From Myxococcales bacterium (lineage in GTDB: Bacteria > Myxococcota_A > UBA9160 > SMWR01): 59,985 nt of DNA. A program made the translations under genes and the position numbers. The stretch spans positions 1 to 59,985 of the forward strand of contig JADFQO010000016.1 of NCBI GenBank assembly GCA_022561775.1, in the 5' to 3' direction. Below the pieces are notes generated by a model. That model saw only the letters and a list, made by a program, of their open reading frames with translations, was not told the DNA's origin and did not search any database. Of this stretch, positions 1 to 8,556 are shown piece after piece. Position 1 is the stretch's first letter. Each line of letters begins with the position of its first letter.

Positions 1-1550
1 GCCTCCATGTCGCCATCACAGCCCTTGATGAAGGTGCCGTCCAATGTCTCGCCGGTGATGCACGCCTCCATGTCGCCAAACTCGATCCCGGTCTCTTCGA
101 TCCGGAAGTGCGACATCAGATCCGTGAAGCCGTCGCCGTTCAAGTCCTCGAAGTGCGGTCCCTGGCTGTGGTCGAATGATGCACCGCTGGGTCCGAAGGC
201 GAGCGTCGTCACATCCACATCCGCCACGTCGAAGCTGTCCGAGCCGAGGATCGCCACCGGGAGGTCTCCTTCGAGGGACGGGTTGATGGAGTTGGGATCG
301 CTGCCGGGCTTGATGTCGATCTCCGCCACGATCACGAGCGCGGAGAGCGCATTGAACAGGTTTACTCGTCCATGACCATAGAAGTTGTCCCGCCCCGGCG
401 TGTCCTCGCCGGGCGGTCCTACTTGATCTTCCGCGGTCGTGGTCAGGATTTCCCTGATGTCACTGTGGGACAACGTGGGGTCGACCGATAACAGAAGGGT
501 CGCGATCCCGGCGACGATTGGTGCCGCGGCCGAGGTGCCCGAGCCGGAGCTGGTGGTATCCCCGGCGTCGTTCCAGCGGACGGTTCTGACTGCGACGCCA
601 GGCGCCACCACGTCGAGGGCATTCCCCGTTCCCGAGAAAGAGGCTCTGACGTCCCTGCGGTCGCTGGCTCCCACCGAAATGGTGAGGGGTGAGGCGCTGG
701 GGAGGAAGCGGTCAGCGCCCCCGATGCCATCATTGCTAGCGCTCGCGATGAGGATCGAACCGGCGTCTCGTGCGTTTTGAAGGGCTAACTCAAGTCCCAA
801 TGAGGGGGGGAATCCGAAGCTCATGTTGATGACATCCACGCCGGCCGCGAAGTTCAGACCCTGGATCACAATGAAGGTCGACCCAGTGGCTGATCGGCCG
901 CCAAAGACCTTCACCGGAAGAATGCTGCAGAAGTGGTCCACGCCGGCCACACTGAAAGCATTGTCCGCGTTGGCGGCCAAGATTCCCGTGACCAGGGTTC
1001 CGTGGGAGTTGTCATCCTCGGGATCGGAATCGCCGTTCCAGAAGTCGAATCCCGGAAGAATCCTGCCCTCGAACTCGGGATGGTCGCTGTCGATACCCGA
1101 ATCGAGGACGGCCACCACCACCGACGGGTCGCCGCGGGTGATGTCCCAGGCAGGAACCGACTCGATGTCCGCTCCCCGGGTGCCACCCAACTGGCCCGTG
1201 TTCTCGTGGTGCCACTGGCGACCGAAGCTCGTGTCGTTTGGAACAAAGCCGAGTTCCCCGAGGTAGTTAGGGTGGGCGAACTCGATGTCGTCCTGCGCTT
1301 CGAGGTGGGCCGCCATTTCGGAAGCGGGAATACTTGGATCGAATGAGACGAGGATGAGTCCCATCTCCTCCACGATGCCCTTCCGGACGCAGCCGTTTTG
1401 GACCAGCATCGCGTCCAGCTGCACTAGCTCCGCACCCTCGGCCATCTTGGCGATCAGTTCGCCCGGGACGTGGGGTGGTTCCTGGGCCGAAGCGGGCGTG
1501 ACGAGAAGTATCAGACCAATCGAGGCAAGTAGACGAGCGAAGCCTGTCAT
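1..1550 (-). CDS. Secreted S8 (subtilisin-like) serine protease, C-terminus cut by window edge
   Basis: Reading leftward from the ATG at 1550 gives about 516 open codons that run off the window. GGAGG lies five bases upstream of the start. The protein opens with a signal peptide ending ASA-Q near residue 24, then an inhibitor-I9-like propeptide. The subtilase domain has all three catalytic motifs: VLDSGID (Asp), SHGT (His) and SGTSAAAP (Ser). After the catalytic domain comes a C-terminal module beginning IDIKPGSDPNSINP with an EF-hand-like DLNGDGFTDL stretch, a module common at the ends of exported bacterial proteins. It is probably exported and may bind calcium. The five residues GDMEA appear twice, about 20 residues apart, near the window edge. 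Family assignment is firm; substrate is unknown. Confidence 0.93.
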   Translation of the reverse strand, partial: MTGFARLLASIGLILLVTPASAQEPPHVPGELIAKMAEGAELVQLDAMLVQNGCVRKGIVEEMGLILVSFDPSIPASEMAAHLEAQDDIEFAHPNYLGELGFVPNDTSFGRQWHHENTGQLGGTRGADIESVPAWDITRGDPSVVVAVLDSGIDSDHPEFEGRILPGFDFWNGDSDPEDDNSHGTLVTGILAANADNAFSVAGVDHFCSILPVKVFGGRSATGSTFIVIQGLNFAAGVDVINMSFGFPPSLGLELALQNARDAGSILIASASNDGIGGADRFLPSASPLTISVGASDRRDVRASFSGTGNALDVVAPGVAVRTVRWNDAGDTTSSGSGTSAAAPIVAGIATLLLSVDPTLSHSDIREILTTTAEDQVGPPGEDTPGRDNFYGHGRVNLFNALSALVIVAEIDIKPGSDPNSINPSLEGDLPVAILGSDSFDVADVDVTTLAFGPSGASFDHSQGPHFEDLNGDGFTDLMSHFRIEETGIEFGDMEACITGETLDGTFIKGCDGDME

Positions 1551-1560
1551 GGGAACCTCC

Positions 1561-2141
1561 TATTCGTCGGGCGCGCTGTACGTTGTCAGATCATCTCAGG
1601 CACTTGGATCATTTTTCTTCGAGAGAGTTCCCGCTCCCGTTTGCGGCTAGGCCGCGTTGTGCAGATTCTCTTCCTCCCTTCGCTCCAATGTCAAGCGTTT
1701 AATCTTCTCTAGGCGGCTCGGGATCGCGCCTATTCTCTCTCGCCGAACGGAGCTTTGGCAAGAGAAATCTCACGAGGTAGACGAGTTCCAACAATCTCGC
1801 GAAAATTCAGTGTGTTACATGGTATTACGACGAGTCGTAAACAGGAGCAGTGGAAGCTTCCACCGATTCAGGAGGCGCTCACTCCGACCGGTGGCATGTC
1901 CTCCTGTTCCCTACTCAGTACTGAGAGGTGTGTTAGAGAACGGGAACCGCCGAATTTTCCCGGGCGAGGTTGGGGCAAAGAGCAAAGGCGGGAATATCAG
2001 CTTGCACGCCCTAACCCCGGAAGAACCGTGTTGCTCCTGAATCGTGCTATTAGGGGACGACTGAATCTGAAGACGAATAATGTGCGAGGTGGACGCTATA
2101 CTGCGGCGAGCAATTGGTATCAGGAATCGCGGAGGGCTCCG
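1561..2141. other. Intergenic region with perfect palindromes, no convincing gene
   Basis: About 580 bases separate the divergent protease and lipoprotein genes. Open frames here have no family resemblance and no convincing ribosome binding site. The stretch holds three perfect palindromes: TTACGACGAGTCGTAA at 1825-1840, TGGAAGCTTCCA at 1851-1862 and CTCAGTACTGAG at 1914-1925. There is also a short GCGGC-TAG-GCCGC hairpin at 1643-1655. These could be operator sites between divergent genes, but I cannot tie them to a regulator. Confidence 0.45.
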
Positions 2142-2630
2142 ATGAGAGAGCCATCAGGGTGGTGTCCCGCGTTGATCCTGCTGATGGCCGTCACCGTGGG
2201 CTGTGTCAGCCGTGTCCCCGCTCCATACCTCGTGAAGAACGTGACGGAGCAGCAGGTGGCTGCGGATGACTTTGAATGCAGAAAAGAAAGCACCGTCGGA
2301 ACTGAATCGAGCTTCGCCTTCGGCCACCCGATCATTTTACTTGGTTGGTGGATCCACGTTCGAAACGTGACCGTTAGAGCGGAAAACGAAGCGACGAGGC
2401 TGTGGGGTCTGTGTATGAAGGCTCGCGGCTACCACCCGGAAGGGGGCGTCGGCGAGGTTGCGATTTCGAGACAGGCACCTATCAGTGAGACCCAGAAGAG
2501 TTTCGCAGCCGCCGCAGACGAACTCCACTCGATCCTCCCAACCAGCCCCTTTTGCGCTCTCCCAGGCTATTCGGCCCCGGATCTCACTATCCTTAGAATG
2601 TCAACTCACACTTCTCTGCAGGGATTTTAG
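2142..2630 (+). CDS. Putative lipoprotein of unknown function
   Basis: A 162-residue protein. The ATG at 2142 is preceded by GGAGGG ten bases upstream. The frame stays open further upstream, but that part has no protein-like character. The N-terminus has a hydrophobic segment ending in TVGC, a plausible lipobox with the lipidated Cys near residue 21. A central hydrophobic patch (HPIILLGWWIHV) is followed by a motif of the kind RLWGLCMKARGYHP. Such a W-x2-CM-x2-RGY motif is frequent in small Gram-negative lipoproteins of unknown role. No enzyme motif is visible. Confidence 0.7.
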   Translation: MREPSGWCPALILLMAVTVGCVSRVPAPYLVKNVTEQQVAADDFECRKESTVGTESSFAFGHPIILLGWWIHVRNVTVRAENEATRLWGLCMKARGYHPEGGVGEVAISRQAPISETQKSFAAAADELHSILPTSPFCALPGYSAPDLTILRMSTHTSLQGF

Positions 2631-2666
2631 CTTGGCGATCGAGTTGTCGCCGTAGATCACTCTCCA

Positions 2667-3137
2667 GTGTCTACAATTGACGAACTCAACAACGAACTGT
2701 TCAAGCGTAGGCCTGGAGACCGGCTCACGGTCGGTATCGAGAGAATCGGAGCCCCTTCACAGATCGAGGCGACATGTGCCGATGGGTTGCCAATTGCGAC
2801 TCACACATTAGGTGCGGTAGACGCTGGAGCGGAAGGAGATTGGGCGAAGTGCTTAGTGCATGTGTCGCGCCTTCAGCAGCTGACCGCAGTTTCCTCCGCT
2901 ATGGCGGAGATTGAGGTTCTCTGCAATGACGGTTCGCGGATCTCGGAGGGGCGAATGGTATCAGCGACCGACGCAGCCATGGTGTATGAAGCAAGTAGAC
3001 TTGCAATCGAGGAAGCCCAGGTTTGGCCGGACGGTGTTGCTAGCGCGCAAACCGCGGCACTTGCGAGAGTCACTTGGCTCAAGGCCAATGGATACACGGA
3101 ACTCGCAGCGGATCTGAAGGCATTGGCGAATCAGTGA
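2667..3137 (+). CDS. Hypothetical protein, 156 residues
   Basis: A GTG start gives a 156-residue acidic, soluble protein with balanced composition and no signal peptide or membrane segment. It has several alanine-rich helical stretches near the C-terminus. I recognise no family. Composition looks like a real protein, but there is no clear ribosome binding site and it lies between a lipoprotein gene and an IS remnant, so it may be accessory DNA. Confidence 0.5.
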   Translation: MSTIDELNNELFKRRPGDRLTVGIERIGAPSQIEATCADGLPIATHTLGAVDAGAEGDWAKCLVHVSRLQQLTAVSSAMAEIEVLCNDGSRISEGRMVSATDAAMVYEASRLAIEEAQVWPDGVASAQTAALARVTWLKANGYTELAADLKALANQ

Positions 3138-3426
3138 GGGCAGAGTACCTGAGAATGGGGAGTCCAACTCAAGCTTCAGTGTAGGAGTACGACTTCGATT
3201 GCCTCGTCTTGTATCGAGGATGAGATGCCCCTAACACTAAACAGCTCAGCCCAGTTAATCGCTGGACACTTCGGACACCCAATCGGGAAACTCTACTACA
3301 ACTCTTCTATAGACAACTTTCCCAAACCACTGTCCTGTCCGTCCAAGGTGCCCACCCCCCTGACCTAGCCTGAAATAACTGGTCCAGATCGAAAGTGGTA
3401 AAAAGCCACGTAAGGAGATCTGAACC

Positions 3427-3705
3427 ATGCCGAAGAAACGGTACAGCGCCGAAGAGATCATTCACAAGCTTCGGGGAGCCGACGTTCTGCTGAGCCAGGG
3501 GAAAACCGTCAGCCAGGCCTGCAAGCAGATCGGTGTCAGCGACCAGACCTACTATCGCTGGCGCAAGGTCTACGGCGGGATGAAAGTCGATCAGGCCAGG
3601 CGGCTGAAAGAGCTGGAAGCGGAGAACGCCCGGCTGAAGCGAGCCATCGCGGATCTCACCGTTGACAAACTGATTCTCAAGGAGGTCGCTGAGGGAAAAT
3701 ACTGA
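3427..3705 (+). CDS. IS3-family transposase OrfA (HTH_Tnp_1)
   Basis: A 92-residue DNA-binding subunit. Residues 1-50 form the helix-turn-helix (AEEIIHKLRGADVLL, then VSQACKQIGVSDQTYYRW) and residues 60-85 a leucine-zipper-like coiled coil (LKELEAENARLKRAIADL). In this family OrfA is fused to OrfB by programmed -1 frameshifting near its end. Here GGGAAAATACTGA covers the OrfA stop, and the orfB frame is open across the overlap (AAA ATA CTG AGC), which fits that mechanism. AAGGAG precedes the ATG. OrfA itself looks intact. Confidence 0.9.
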   Translation: MPKKRYSAEEIIHKLRGADVLLSQGKTVSQACKQIGVSDQTYYRWRKVYGGMKVDQARRLKELEAENARLKRAIADLTVDKLILKEVAEGKY

Positions 3706-3728
3706 GCCCAGCGCGGCGGCGGCAGGCG

Positions 3729-4547
3729 GTGAGTCATGCGAAAGCGCGCCTGGGCCACTCGCAACGGCGCATCTGCCGCGCGCTGCGCATCTCCCGATCA
3801 GCGGTTCGTTACGAACCCCAACCCCGAGTGGACGAATCGGCCCTGACGGGTTCCATCGTCGGGCTGGCGGGCCAATACGGGCGTTACGGCGATCGGCGGG
3901 TTCACGCGTTACTCGAATCACAGGGCTGGCAGGTCAGTCATGGCCGGGTGATGCGCATCTGGCGCCGTGAGGGTCTCAAGGTACCGTCGAAGCAGCCGAA
4001 ACGAAGCCGGCTGTGGCTCAACGAGGGTTCCTGCATCCGGCTGCGCCCCGAGCGGCCCAACCCTGTGTGGTCCTGGGACTTCGTGTTCGACCGGACCGAT
4101 GACGGTCGAACCATCAAGCTGATGGTGGTGATCGATGAATACACCCGCCAGTGCCTGGCGATCCATGTCGCCCGGCGCATCCGTGCCCGGGATGCGATCG
4201 ATGTGTTCGCGGACCTGATGGAGACCCACGGCATTCCAGAGCACATCCGCTCGGACAACGGCCCGGAGATGGTCGCTAAACAACTGCGGCAGTGGCTCGC
4301 ACGACTCGGCACAAAGGCCGTTCCCATCACGCCGGGGAGCCCCTGGGAGAATGGCTACTGCGAATCCTTCAACGGCAAGCTGCGCGATGAACTGCTGAAC
4401 GGAGAAATTTTCTACACGCTCAGAGAAGCACAAGTGCTCATCGAGGACCGCCTTGAAGACCTCGAAGATATCGCCTGGGCCCTCGACGCCCTGCCTTTCT
4501 CCTGTAAGTCGTCAAAAGCTCTGGGACCACAAGGGCGATTTTCTTAG
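3729..4547 (+). pseudogene. IS3-family transposase OrfB, C-terminus lost
   Basis: An integrase-core (rve) transposase. The DDE residues are visible: Asp in SWDFVFD, Asp in SDNGPE and Glu in WENGYCESFNG. The frame is open upstream to the OrfA overlap, so the product is probably made as an OrfAB fusion; GTG at 3729 is only a nominal start. From about 4446 the reading frame departs from the family: the expected conserved tail is missing and about 34 unrelated residues lead to a stop. I call it a pseudogene for that reason. Catalytic residues remain, so loss of activity is inferred rather than certain. Confidence 0.8.
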
Positions 4548-4750
4548 ACGAAATGACCAGATCGATCAAGTCTCTCGGCGTCACACCCAAGAGGACCGCG
4601 TACAGGATCCCCTGGCAGAATAGAACGGCCGAACGCTGGGTTGGATCATGCAAGCGCGAACTCATCGATCATGTGATTGTTTTCAATGAGGACGACCTGC
4701 GCCGGCTTCTTCCGAGGTCGATTCCAATCACGGCAATCCCTGCTCGTTAG
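4508..4750 (+). pseudogene. Orphan 3' fragment of a second integrase-core transposase
   Basis: The frame opening just after a stop at 4505-4507 encodes the end of another transposase. Its catalytic-Glu region reads like PWQNRTAERWVGSCKREL followed by DHVIVFNEDDLRRLL. This is typical of integrase-core transposases outside the OrfB subgroup next to it. The first two catalytic aspartates and the N-terminus are absent, and the final YY-H-RTH segment is replaced. It is a relic left by a deletion or a nested insertion. Confidence 0.75.
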
Positions 4751-4757
4751 TGGAAAA

Positions 4758-4781
4758 TTCCCTGTTTCCGAAATCAGGGAA
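4758..4781. repeat. Short hairpin repeat TTCCCTG/CAGGGAA
   Basis: TTCCCTG at 4758-4764 pairs perfectly with CAGGGAA at 4775-4781 across a 10-base spacer. The same words recur in weaker form around 4857-4882 (TTTCCCTG and CAGGGAT). The surrounding 4751-4976 segment has no convincing gene. It looks like debris between the transposase fragment and the tRNA gene. Confidence 0.4.
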
Positions 4782-4976
4782 CACGCCGGGAGGAACCCCG
4801 AAAAGCGACCCAATCACGGAAGCAGCCTCGTTGGGGTCTCCCGATTTCGGTGTATTTCCCTGTATCTTCCCAACAAATCAGGGATTTGCGCCCAGAGACG
4901 AGTTCGCTACAGACTGCACGCTCCGCCAGGTACTCGGAGCCGTCAGCCTGCTAGGCTTCCGCTCCGCTTTTGAAAA

Positions 4977-5053
4977 GCGCCCATAGCTCAGTTGGATAGA
5001 GCGTCTGGTTGCGGTCCAGGAGGTCGCACGTTCGAGTCGTGCTGGGCGCGCCA
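4977..5053 (+). tRNA. tRNA-Arg, anticodon GCG by inspection
   Basis: A complete 77-base cloverleaf with encoded CCA. The acceptor stem GCGCCCA pairs perfectly with TGGGCGC. The D stem is GCTC/GAGC, the T stem GCACG/CGTGC with loop TTCGAGT. The anticodon stem TCTGG/CCAGG (one T-G pair) closes the loop TTGCGGT, putting GCG at positions 34-36, which reads CGC (Arg). The overall sequence resembles bacterial tRNA-Arg genes. Most bacteria decode CGN with anticodon ACG (inosine), so GCG is less usual; covariance-model scoring would settle the identity. Confidence 0.85.
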
Positions 5054-5066
5054 GCTACCGCGCCGG

Positions 5067-5097
5067 CGGCCACCGGTCGGGATTCAACCGGTGGCCG
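5067..5097 (+). terminator. Strong hairpin just after the tRNA
   Basis: CGGCCACCGGT and ACCGGTGGCCG form a perfect 11-base-pair stem with a 9-base loop, 13 bases after the tRNA CCA. There is no T-run after it, so it may be a weak intrinsic terminator or a 3'-processing signal rather than a classic terminator. Confidence 0.5.
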
Positions 5098-5221
5098 TCT
5101 GCGTTGGGCGCTCAATCGCCAGCACATTTTCGGGTGGAGATCGCCACAGGGGATTCCCCCCGCGAACGCGCAGTGCGGGATTCAGCTCAATCCGCGCTGC
5201 CCGCGTGCCGATTTCACTGCT

Positions 5222-5935
5222 GTGGATCTGGGTCTGATCGCGCAGCAATTCCAGCAGCTGGATTGGACCGCCTTCCTACTGGCCATCGCGGTCGGCGGCG
5301 CGATCGGATTCGAGCGAGAGCTGCACGGCCGACCGGCGGGCGTTCGAACCCACATGATGGTGTGTCTCTCGGCAACCATCGCGATCCGGGCTTCACTGAG
5401 CGTCCCCACTGTGCTGGGTGAGTCGGTGGTGGGCAGCCTCGTTTTCGATCCGAATCGGCTCGCCGCGGGTATCGTCACCGGCATCGGTTTCCTGGGTGCC
5501 GCCACGGTGATTCGCTCCGGAGACATCGTTCGGGGCATCACGACGGGAGCCTGTGTATGGGCGGTCGCGGTGCTCGGAATCGTGATCGGCCAGCAGCACT
5601 ACGCGCTCGCACTCGTCGGTGCGGGCGCCATGCTCGTGGTATTGGTTGGATTCGACTGGGTGTTTCGCTGGGTGACACCCGTCGTCTACCGGCGCCTCGT
5701 GGTGCTCGGATCGGGAACCGATCTCACGGGGATCAGCGCCTCGCTGCGCGAAGTGTTGAAGGGAAACGGAATCCGGATCCAGGACCTCGCGGGTCGTGTC
5801 GATCCGGTTGCGCAATGCTACGAACTCGACGCCTACATCCGCTGCCGGAATCTACTCCAGGCCCCCGAACTCCTCTCGCGGGTTGCGGCTGTAGAAGGCG
5901 TTTCGAGCGCGGAATGGGCCCCGATCGAGAGTTGA
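5222..5935 (+). CDS. MgtC/SapB-family membrane protein
   Basis: A 237-residue protein from the GTG at 5222. The frame continues upstream into the tRNA, so an internal start is needed, and this one gives the family's usual length. The N-terminal half has four to five hydrophobic segments with the MgtC signature: AIAVGGAIGFERELHGRPAGVRTH, continued by LAAGIVTGIGFLGAATVI and ITTGACVWAVAVLGI. The C-terminal 80 residues form a soluble ACT-like domain. Family members sit in the inner membrane and are linked to magnesium homeostasis; some modulate ATP synthase. Function here is inferred from family only. Confidence 0.88.
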   Translation: MDLGLIAQQFQQLDWTAFLLAIAVGGAIGFERELHGRPAGVRTHMMVCLSATIAIRASLSVPTVLGESVVGSLVFDPNRLAAGIVTGIGFLGAATVIRSGDIVRGITTGACVWAVAVLGIVIGQQHYALALVGAGAMLVVLVGFDWVFRWVTPVVYRRLVVLGSGTDLTGISASLREVLKGNGIRIQDLAGRVDPVAQCYELDAYIRCRNLLQAPELLSRVAAVEGVSSAEWAPIES

Positions 5936-6020
5936 ACCCCGCCGGAAACCGCTGAGTTTTCGCGCGTCGTGCGTCGGGCTTTGCGGAGACGATCTTATCG
6001 ACTCGATCGGGTGTCGAATG

Positions 6021-7088
6021 TCACGGGATCACCGCCTCGGGAACCGGAATCCCCGACAACAGCGCAAGGCTGACGACGAGCCCCACGTAGGTGATCAGCC
6101 CGCGCGCATCGCCATTCTCGGGCGCATCTTTCGCAAAGCACTGAAGAGCGGCACCGATGCCGAGAAACACCAGGAGTCCTTCCTGCGCGGGTACCCAGGT
6201 CGCGGCGATGACGGCAAGCGCAATCCAGCGCTGCGGGCGCGAGAGTGAGCGGAAACCCCGAGCGCCGTCGAGTTGCCAGACGGGCAGCAGATTCAAGAGA
6301 TTGATCCAGGCTCCCACCGTTGCGATCGCGGCGATCACCGGATATTGCGTCGCGTAGTAGATAGCGAGCGTCGCGACGCTCGCGCCGAGTCCCCAGAGAG
6401 GGCCTGCGAGCCCGACCCGCGCGTCTTCGCGCGCGGTCTGTGGATATTGGTGGAGCCGGACCATCGCACCAATGCCCGGCAGGAACATCGGAGCGGTTGC
6501 GCGAATTCCGAACTTCCGCAGCGCGGCGACGTGCCCCATTTCGTGAACGTAAATCGAGAGAACGACGCCCAGGCCGAACTGCCAACCCCAGGCCGCCCAG
6601 TAGACGCCCAGGGAGAGCAGCATCGTGAATAGCGTCGTCGATTTGCTCAGGCCAAGCAGCAGCAGCTTGGCCTTGGTGGCGATGAAGACCAGAATGAATT
6701 TCAACTTCCACAGCAGCAGCGCGATGACGCCCACTGCGGATCCCGCTTTGAGCAGCGTGCGACGGGGCCGTGTTGCGCCAATTGGCGCGTTCACCGCAGG
6801 CGCTGCGGCCTCGGGCGAGAACCCGGCATCGATCATATCGCTGAGTTCCACGACGCGAGCGCGGATCACCTCGTGTTGCCGAGAATTCGCGGGGAGCAAC
6901 TCGAGCGCATTCCGGAGTGCCGAGGCCTGGCCGCTGAACTCACCCCGTGCCCGCGCGCGATCAGCTTCGGCGACGAGTTCTTTGAGCCGCTCGGCGTGGG
7001 GGAGGCGCCCACAGCCTGGGCAGATCAGCAAGTGCGCGGGCAGCTGCGAACCGCACGCGCACTCGTAGATCGAAATCTCATCAACCAA
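6021..7088 (-). CDS. Site-2-protease-type M50 metallopeptidase with N-terminal zinc ribbon
   Basis: A 355-residue membrane protein. Residues 9-30 hold a zinc-ribbon-like CACGS...CPGCGR pair. A helical linker and several membrane segments follow. The zinc-protease motif HEMGH sits inside a membrane helix, and the second metal-ligand motif appears later as LPVWQLDGARG. These are the hallmarks of intramembrane site-2 proteases, which cleave membrane-anchored substrates such as anti-sigma factors. The ATG lies inside the 3' end of the upstream gene (8-base overlap), so the two are probably translated together. Substrate unknown. Confidence 0.9.
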   Translation of the reverse strand: MVDEISIYECACGSQLPAHLLICPGCGRLPHAERLKELVAEADRARARGEFSGQASALRNALELLPANSRQHEVIRARVVELSDMIDAGFSPEAAAPAVNAPIGATRPRRTLLKAGSAVGVIALLLWKLKFILVFIATKAKLLLLGLSKSTTLFTMLLSLGVYWAAWGWQFGLGVVLSIYVHEMGHVAALRKFGIRATAPMFLPGIGAMVRLHQYPQTAREDARVGLAGPLWGLGASVATLAIYYATQYPVIAAIATVGAWINLLNLLPVWQLDGARGFRSLSRPQRWIALAVIAATWVPAQEGLLVFLGIGAALQCFAKDAPENGDARGLITYVGLVVSLALLSGIPVPEAVIP

Positions 7089-7875
7089 GTGCGGTGTCGC
7101 GCACTTCGAGCCGGAACGGGCCCTGCAACTCGATCTTCGACCGGACGTTCATCCGGAAGGCCTGCCAGAGCGCGAATCCGATGATCAGGATTCCGATGAT
7201 GTTCTCGAAGCCCATCAAGAACGGGACCATGTAGGCGAGCGGAATCGCGGCAATCCATGCAGCCAGTTCGTCCCCGTCCGGCTCCGCCACGGGAGCCCCC
7301 GAATTTTCCTCTGCGTCGGCACGGGAGGCGGAGTCCGCGGCTTCGTCTTCCGTCCAATCACCTGAACGAGCGGTCTCCATCCCCTGCTGGAACGCGTCGC
7401 TGGTGTTCAATTGGTTCGCGATGATCGGGACGTAGGTCATCACGATTGCCGTGTAGGTGAGAAAGACGGCGAGCAATTGATAAGCTACACCACCCAGACG
7501 GCGGGCTCCGACGTGCACGGCCATCCCGACGAGGTAGCCGACCGCGATTGCAATCAGTCCGATCTCGTAGCCCGTGAGTTCTGTGACGACCATCCATAGC
7601 GCGCACCCGATCGCAGCCGCGATCGTTCCGAGCGCCGCTGCGCCAAAAAGACGACTCGCGGCATTGCCCGGCGCCTTTGCGTTTTGGAATGCGAGTTGGC
7701 ACGACTCGCAGAGCACGTGCGAGCCGAGCGTGAAATAGCGGTCGGTGATCGGTGTCGCGCACTGTGCACAGACGGGCGCGGTGTGAGAGGGCTGTTCAGC
7801 GCGCTCGAAGTCGAGCGAGTCGACGGCTGCATCGGACGCACCCGACTGGATCGGAGTCTCCAAATCGTTCGGCAT
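7081..7875 (-). CDS. Zinc-ribbon multi-pass membrane protein of unknown function
   Basis: About 264 residues from the ATG at 7875, which has AGGA upstream; a longer form starting at 7917 lacks a ribosome binding site. Near the N-terminus a four-cysteine cluster (CAQCA...CESC) suggests a zinc-binding knuckle like that of its partner. Four to five hydrophobic segments follow, separated by an acidic loop. Its stop overlaps the start of the M50 peptidase, so the pair is probably one operon and perhaps one complex. I recognise no named family. Confidence 0.8.
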   Translation of the reverse strand: MPNDLETPIQSGASDAAVDSLDFERAEQPSHTAPVCAQCATPITDRYFTLGSHVLCESCQLAFQNAKAPGNAASRLFGAAALGTIAAAIGCALWMVVTELTGYEIGLIAIAVGYLVGMAVHVGARRLGGVAYQLLAVFLTYTAIVMTYVPIIANQLNTSDAFQQGMETARSGDWTEDEAADSASRADAEENSGAPVAEPDGDELAAWIAAIPLAYMVPFLMGFENIIGILIIGFALWQAFRMNVRSKIELQGPFRLEVRDTALG

Positions 7876-7901
7876 GCTTGGATCCTGGCGGGGAGGTTCC
7901 G

Positions 7902-8546
7902 TTGGATCATATCGCAACTGCGCGGCTGGTGGATCACGAGCAAGAGCCTGTAGTCGAACCGCAACGCGAAGCGCTCGCCCTTGCCGTCAAGGTGCCGATC
8001 CTCTACACGAACGTGCTGCTGCGCGACTGGCGGGCCTGGAAGAAGCTCGGACTCGCTGCGGTGTCGTCTCCGGGCGGCTACCACGCCATCTCGATACTCG
8101 ATTTTCCGGTGAGTCTCGGCGGGTACGAGTTCTCTCACGGGCCTGACGAGCCGATCGTCGTGCACATGGAGCGCTTCGCGGCGAAGCCCGACGCGGGCCC
8201 GACACCGCGCGAGCAGTACCGCGCCGGGCGCTACGAGCTCTTGAGCACTTCTTTTGAAACCATGGAACGCGAGATCCGCAGCCAGCTCGCGGGCACGCTC
8301 GGCAGCGGGGGTTTCGATCCAGCTCGCGACATCGCGGCGATCACGGTGAACCGCTGGGCGCACGGGTACGCGTATTGGCACAACCCGCTGGTAGATCCCG
8401 ATTACGAGGACGGCCAGTACCCCCACGAGATCGGCCGCCAGCGCTTCGGTCGGATTGCGATTGCCAATTCGGATGCAGCGGGTCGTCCGACCATCGATGC
8501 GGCGATCGACCAGGCGCACCGCGCGGTCGGCGAGCTGACCGGCTAG
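7902..8546 (+). pseudogene. C-terminal remnant of a flavin amine oxidase/NAD(P)-binding oxidoreductase
   Basis: The frame encodes about 200 residues that match the C-terminal half of a flavin-containing amine oxidase-type protein: motifs KVPILYTNVLLRDWRAWKKLG, AITVNRWAHGYAY and GRIAIANSDA are characteristic. The Rossmann GxGxxG domain that should precede it is missing; its place is taken by the divergent zinc-ribbon gene starting at 7875. A TTG at 7902 has GGGAGG six bases upstream and could still be translated. Without the FAD-binding half the product should be inactive, so I call it a remnant of a deletion or inversion. Confidence 0.75.
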
Positions 8547-8556
8547 CGCCGTCCGT

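Larger units (their letters stand above)
3427..4750 (+). mobile_element. IS3-family element (IS407-like), 3' end replaced by a second transposase fragment
   Basis: The element has the two-frame layout of IS3-family insertion sequences: a short HTH orfA followed by a DDE orfB. OrfB is normal up to the segment ending TLREAQVLIE near 4443, then loses its usual C-terminal WR-x-YN-x-RPHSxLGY region. The following 3' fragment (4508-4750) belongs to another integrase-core transposase. I could not define terminal inverted repeats or a target duplication; the right end appears lost. Probably immobile. Confidence 0.8.

Noticed and set aside
1657..2040. Protein-coding gene in the 5' intergenic region
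   Set aside because: No ribosome binding site, no family resemblance, and the frame crosses several palindromes; the lipoprotein start at 2142 is much better supported.
4977..5097. tRNA 3' end as a genomic-island attachment site
   Set aside because: I found no second copy of the tRNA 3' end and no site-specific integrase downstream; the transposase relics lie upstream.
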